This document shows positions 6,921 through 7,527 of a stretch of 7,527 bases of DNA, piece after piece. The stretch is from Salinivirga sp964413185 (GTDB lineage: Bacteria; Bacteroidota; Bacteroidia; Bacteroidales; Salinivirgaceae): the NCBI GenBank assembly GCA_964413185.1, contig CAYPSX010000197.1, forward strand, positions 1-7,527, in the 5' to 3' direction. The notes under the pieces are model-generated. The model did no database searches, was not told the origin of the DNA, and saw only the letters and a list, made by a program, of their open reading frames with translations. How positions within the stretch are numbered: position 1 is the stretch's first letter; each line of letters starts with the position of its first letter. A program made the translations under genes and the position numbers.

Positions 6921-6953
6921 AATGGGAGCCCGACTTGGAGTCGGACTCCCATT
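6921..6953. repeat. Strong palindrome in spacer between copies 2 and 3
   Basis: AATGGGAGCCCGACT at 6921-6935 and AGTCGGACTCCCATT at 6939-6953 form 15-bp inverted arms with one mismatch around a 3-nt TGG loop. It ends 9 bp before repeat copy 3. Its sequence is unrelated to the palindromes at 6461 and 6674, but its position relative to a repeat copy is similar. Confidence 0.7.
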
Positions 6954-6962
6954 CGTTCCATT

Positions 6963-7094
6963 CTGGCACCCCGATTGGCAAACATAGAGAAGCCCTCACT
7001 CACCGAATTTCACAGGCACTTTATTGCAACCACTGCATAAAAAACCACCGACACTACAAAAAACGACAAGTGAGGGTTTCGATCATCATAGAAC
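6963..7094. repeat. Repeat copy 3 with left extension
   Basis: This 132-bp unit is nearly identical to copy 2, with inverted arms at 6989-7000 and 7069-7080. The close match points to recent duplication or ongoing conversion between copies 2 and 3. The DNA just after it (CCAT..GCCA.GC.GCAAAAAA, 7097-7119) is similar to the DNA just after copy 1, so part of the spacer was duplicated too. From 7095 to the end of the next gene at 7202 I see no gene or clear site. Confidence 0.8.
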
Positions 7095-7201
7095 AGCCAT
7101 AGGCCAAGCCGCAAAAAAAGTCGCTATATCGTTTCAAACACGACTTATTCATCGGCGGAATTTGGGAATGAGCTCAAAAAGCGACATCGAAAAAATCAAC
7201 C

Positions 7202-7527
7202 CTATCGAATCAACCATTTCCAAACCGGGAGAACCTGTATCTCAATACCATTGGCTTCAATAACTTCTTCATTATCGCTGTAGGTGATAATGAGTGGTTT
7301 AATGCGATCAAATTCCTTTTGTGCTTCAATTATTGCATTAACTTCTCGTTCTTTGGTTTTAAAATCATTAAGTGTGTATGATACCTGTACAAGGTGCCAA
7401 ATATTGCTGTCGTTGTATATGAAATCAATTTCTTTGTTGTTTTTGCTTTTGAAGAAAAACAGCTCTTTTTGCCTGCGCTTCAATTCAATAAACACTAAAT
7501 TTTCAAGTAGCTTTCCTTTATCGTCTG
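7202..7527 (-). CDS. AAA+ ATPase with DUF4143 domain, C-terminal fragment (cut by window edge)
   Basis: The last 107 residues of a larger protein are visible; the frame stays open to the window edge, so the apparent GTG start at 7495 is internal. The fragment matches the C-terminal DUF4143 part of AAA_14-type ATPases: KGKLLENLVFIELKRR at visible residues 3-18, then FFFKSKNNKEIDFI, then VQVSYTL, and the typical end PVWKWLIR. DUF4143 has a nuclease-like fold; here the EID is present, but the usual acidic-x-Lys strand reads QVS, so nuclease activity is doubtful. Full-length family members are around 380-400 residues with an N-terminal Walker ATPase, which would lie beyond the window. Their function is poorly known and they are often present in many copies per genome. 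No terminator is evident after the stop; the 3' side faces the repeat array. Confidence 0.85.
   Translation of the reverse strand, partial: DDKGKLLENLVFIELKRRQKELFFFKSKNNKEIDFIYNDSNIWHLVQVSYTLNDFKTKEREVNAIIEAQKEFDRIKPLIITYSDNEEVIEANGIEIQVLPVWKWLIR

Noticed and set aside
6484..7094. Integron attC array or CRISPR array
   Set aside because: The repeats are far too long for CRISPR and the spacers are irregular. For attC, consistent GTTRRRY and RYYYAAC core sites are missing at the repeat ends, the spacers hold no cassette genes, and no integrase is present.
7118..7188. GTCGCT / AGCGAC inverted pair in the spacer after repeat copy 3
   Set aside because: Only 6 bp, about 60 nt apart, in low-complexity A-rich DNA; expected by chance.
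7024..7263. Open frame of 79 codons from repeat copy 3 into the DUF4143 gene end
   Set aside because: It starts in the repeat and overlaps the well-supported DUF4143 C-terminus on the opposite strand; composition is not protein-like.

Overview
The window looks like chromosomal DNA from a Bacteroidetes bacterium, probably near the Marinilabiliales/Prolixibacteraceae. That placement is inferred from protein character and not from a search. Supporting signs are the short eukaryote/archaeal-like prolyl-tRNA synthetase, a Bacteroidetes-style FadL/OmpP1 barrel protein, a very Tyr/Ser/Arg-rich lipoprotein, an AAA+/DUF4143 protein ending in the typical WKWL tail, starts mostly without Shine-Dalgarno sites, and a TTTG/TAnnTTTG-type promoter.

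Layout from left to right. A complete long-chain acyl-CoA ligase (34-1674, +) converges on a FadL/OmpP1-family outer-membrane protein (1891-3315, -). The gap between them is filled by a long inverted-repeat element (1687-1860) that could stop transcription from both sides. Upstream of the barrel gene on the same strand is a low-complexity lipoprotein gene (3489-4766, -), separated by a 173-bp gap with a perfect 10-bp hairpin. That gene is divergent from proS (4923-6398, +), and the 156-bp spacer carries a good Bacteroidetes-type promoter for the lipoprotein and a weaker candidate for proS. proS ends in a plausible intrinsic terminator.

From about 6400 to 7200 there is no credible gene. This stretch holds three copies of a repeat of about 93 bp bounded by 12-bp inverted arms, embedded in 111-134-bp repeated units. 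Each copy is preceded by a different strong palindrome. The arrangement resembles non-autonomous, REP/MITE-like mobile DNA. The window closes with the C-terminal 107 residues of an AAA+ ATPase/DUF4143 protein on the minus strand, cut by the window edge.

Working together: the acyl-CoA ligase and the FadL-type channel could couple uptake of exogenous fatty acids to their activation, as FadL and FadD do in E. coli, but here this rests only on adjacency and family. proS is housekeeping. The part least explained by known gene families is the repeat array at 6461-7094, followed by the charge-segregated lipoprotein. I see no defence system, CRISPR array, tRNA or rRNA, and no clear previously undescribed multi-gene system.
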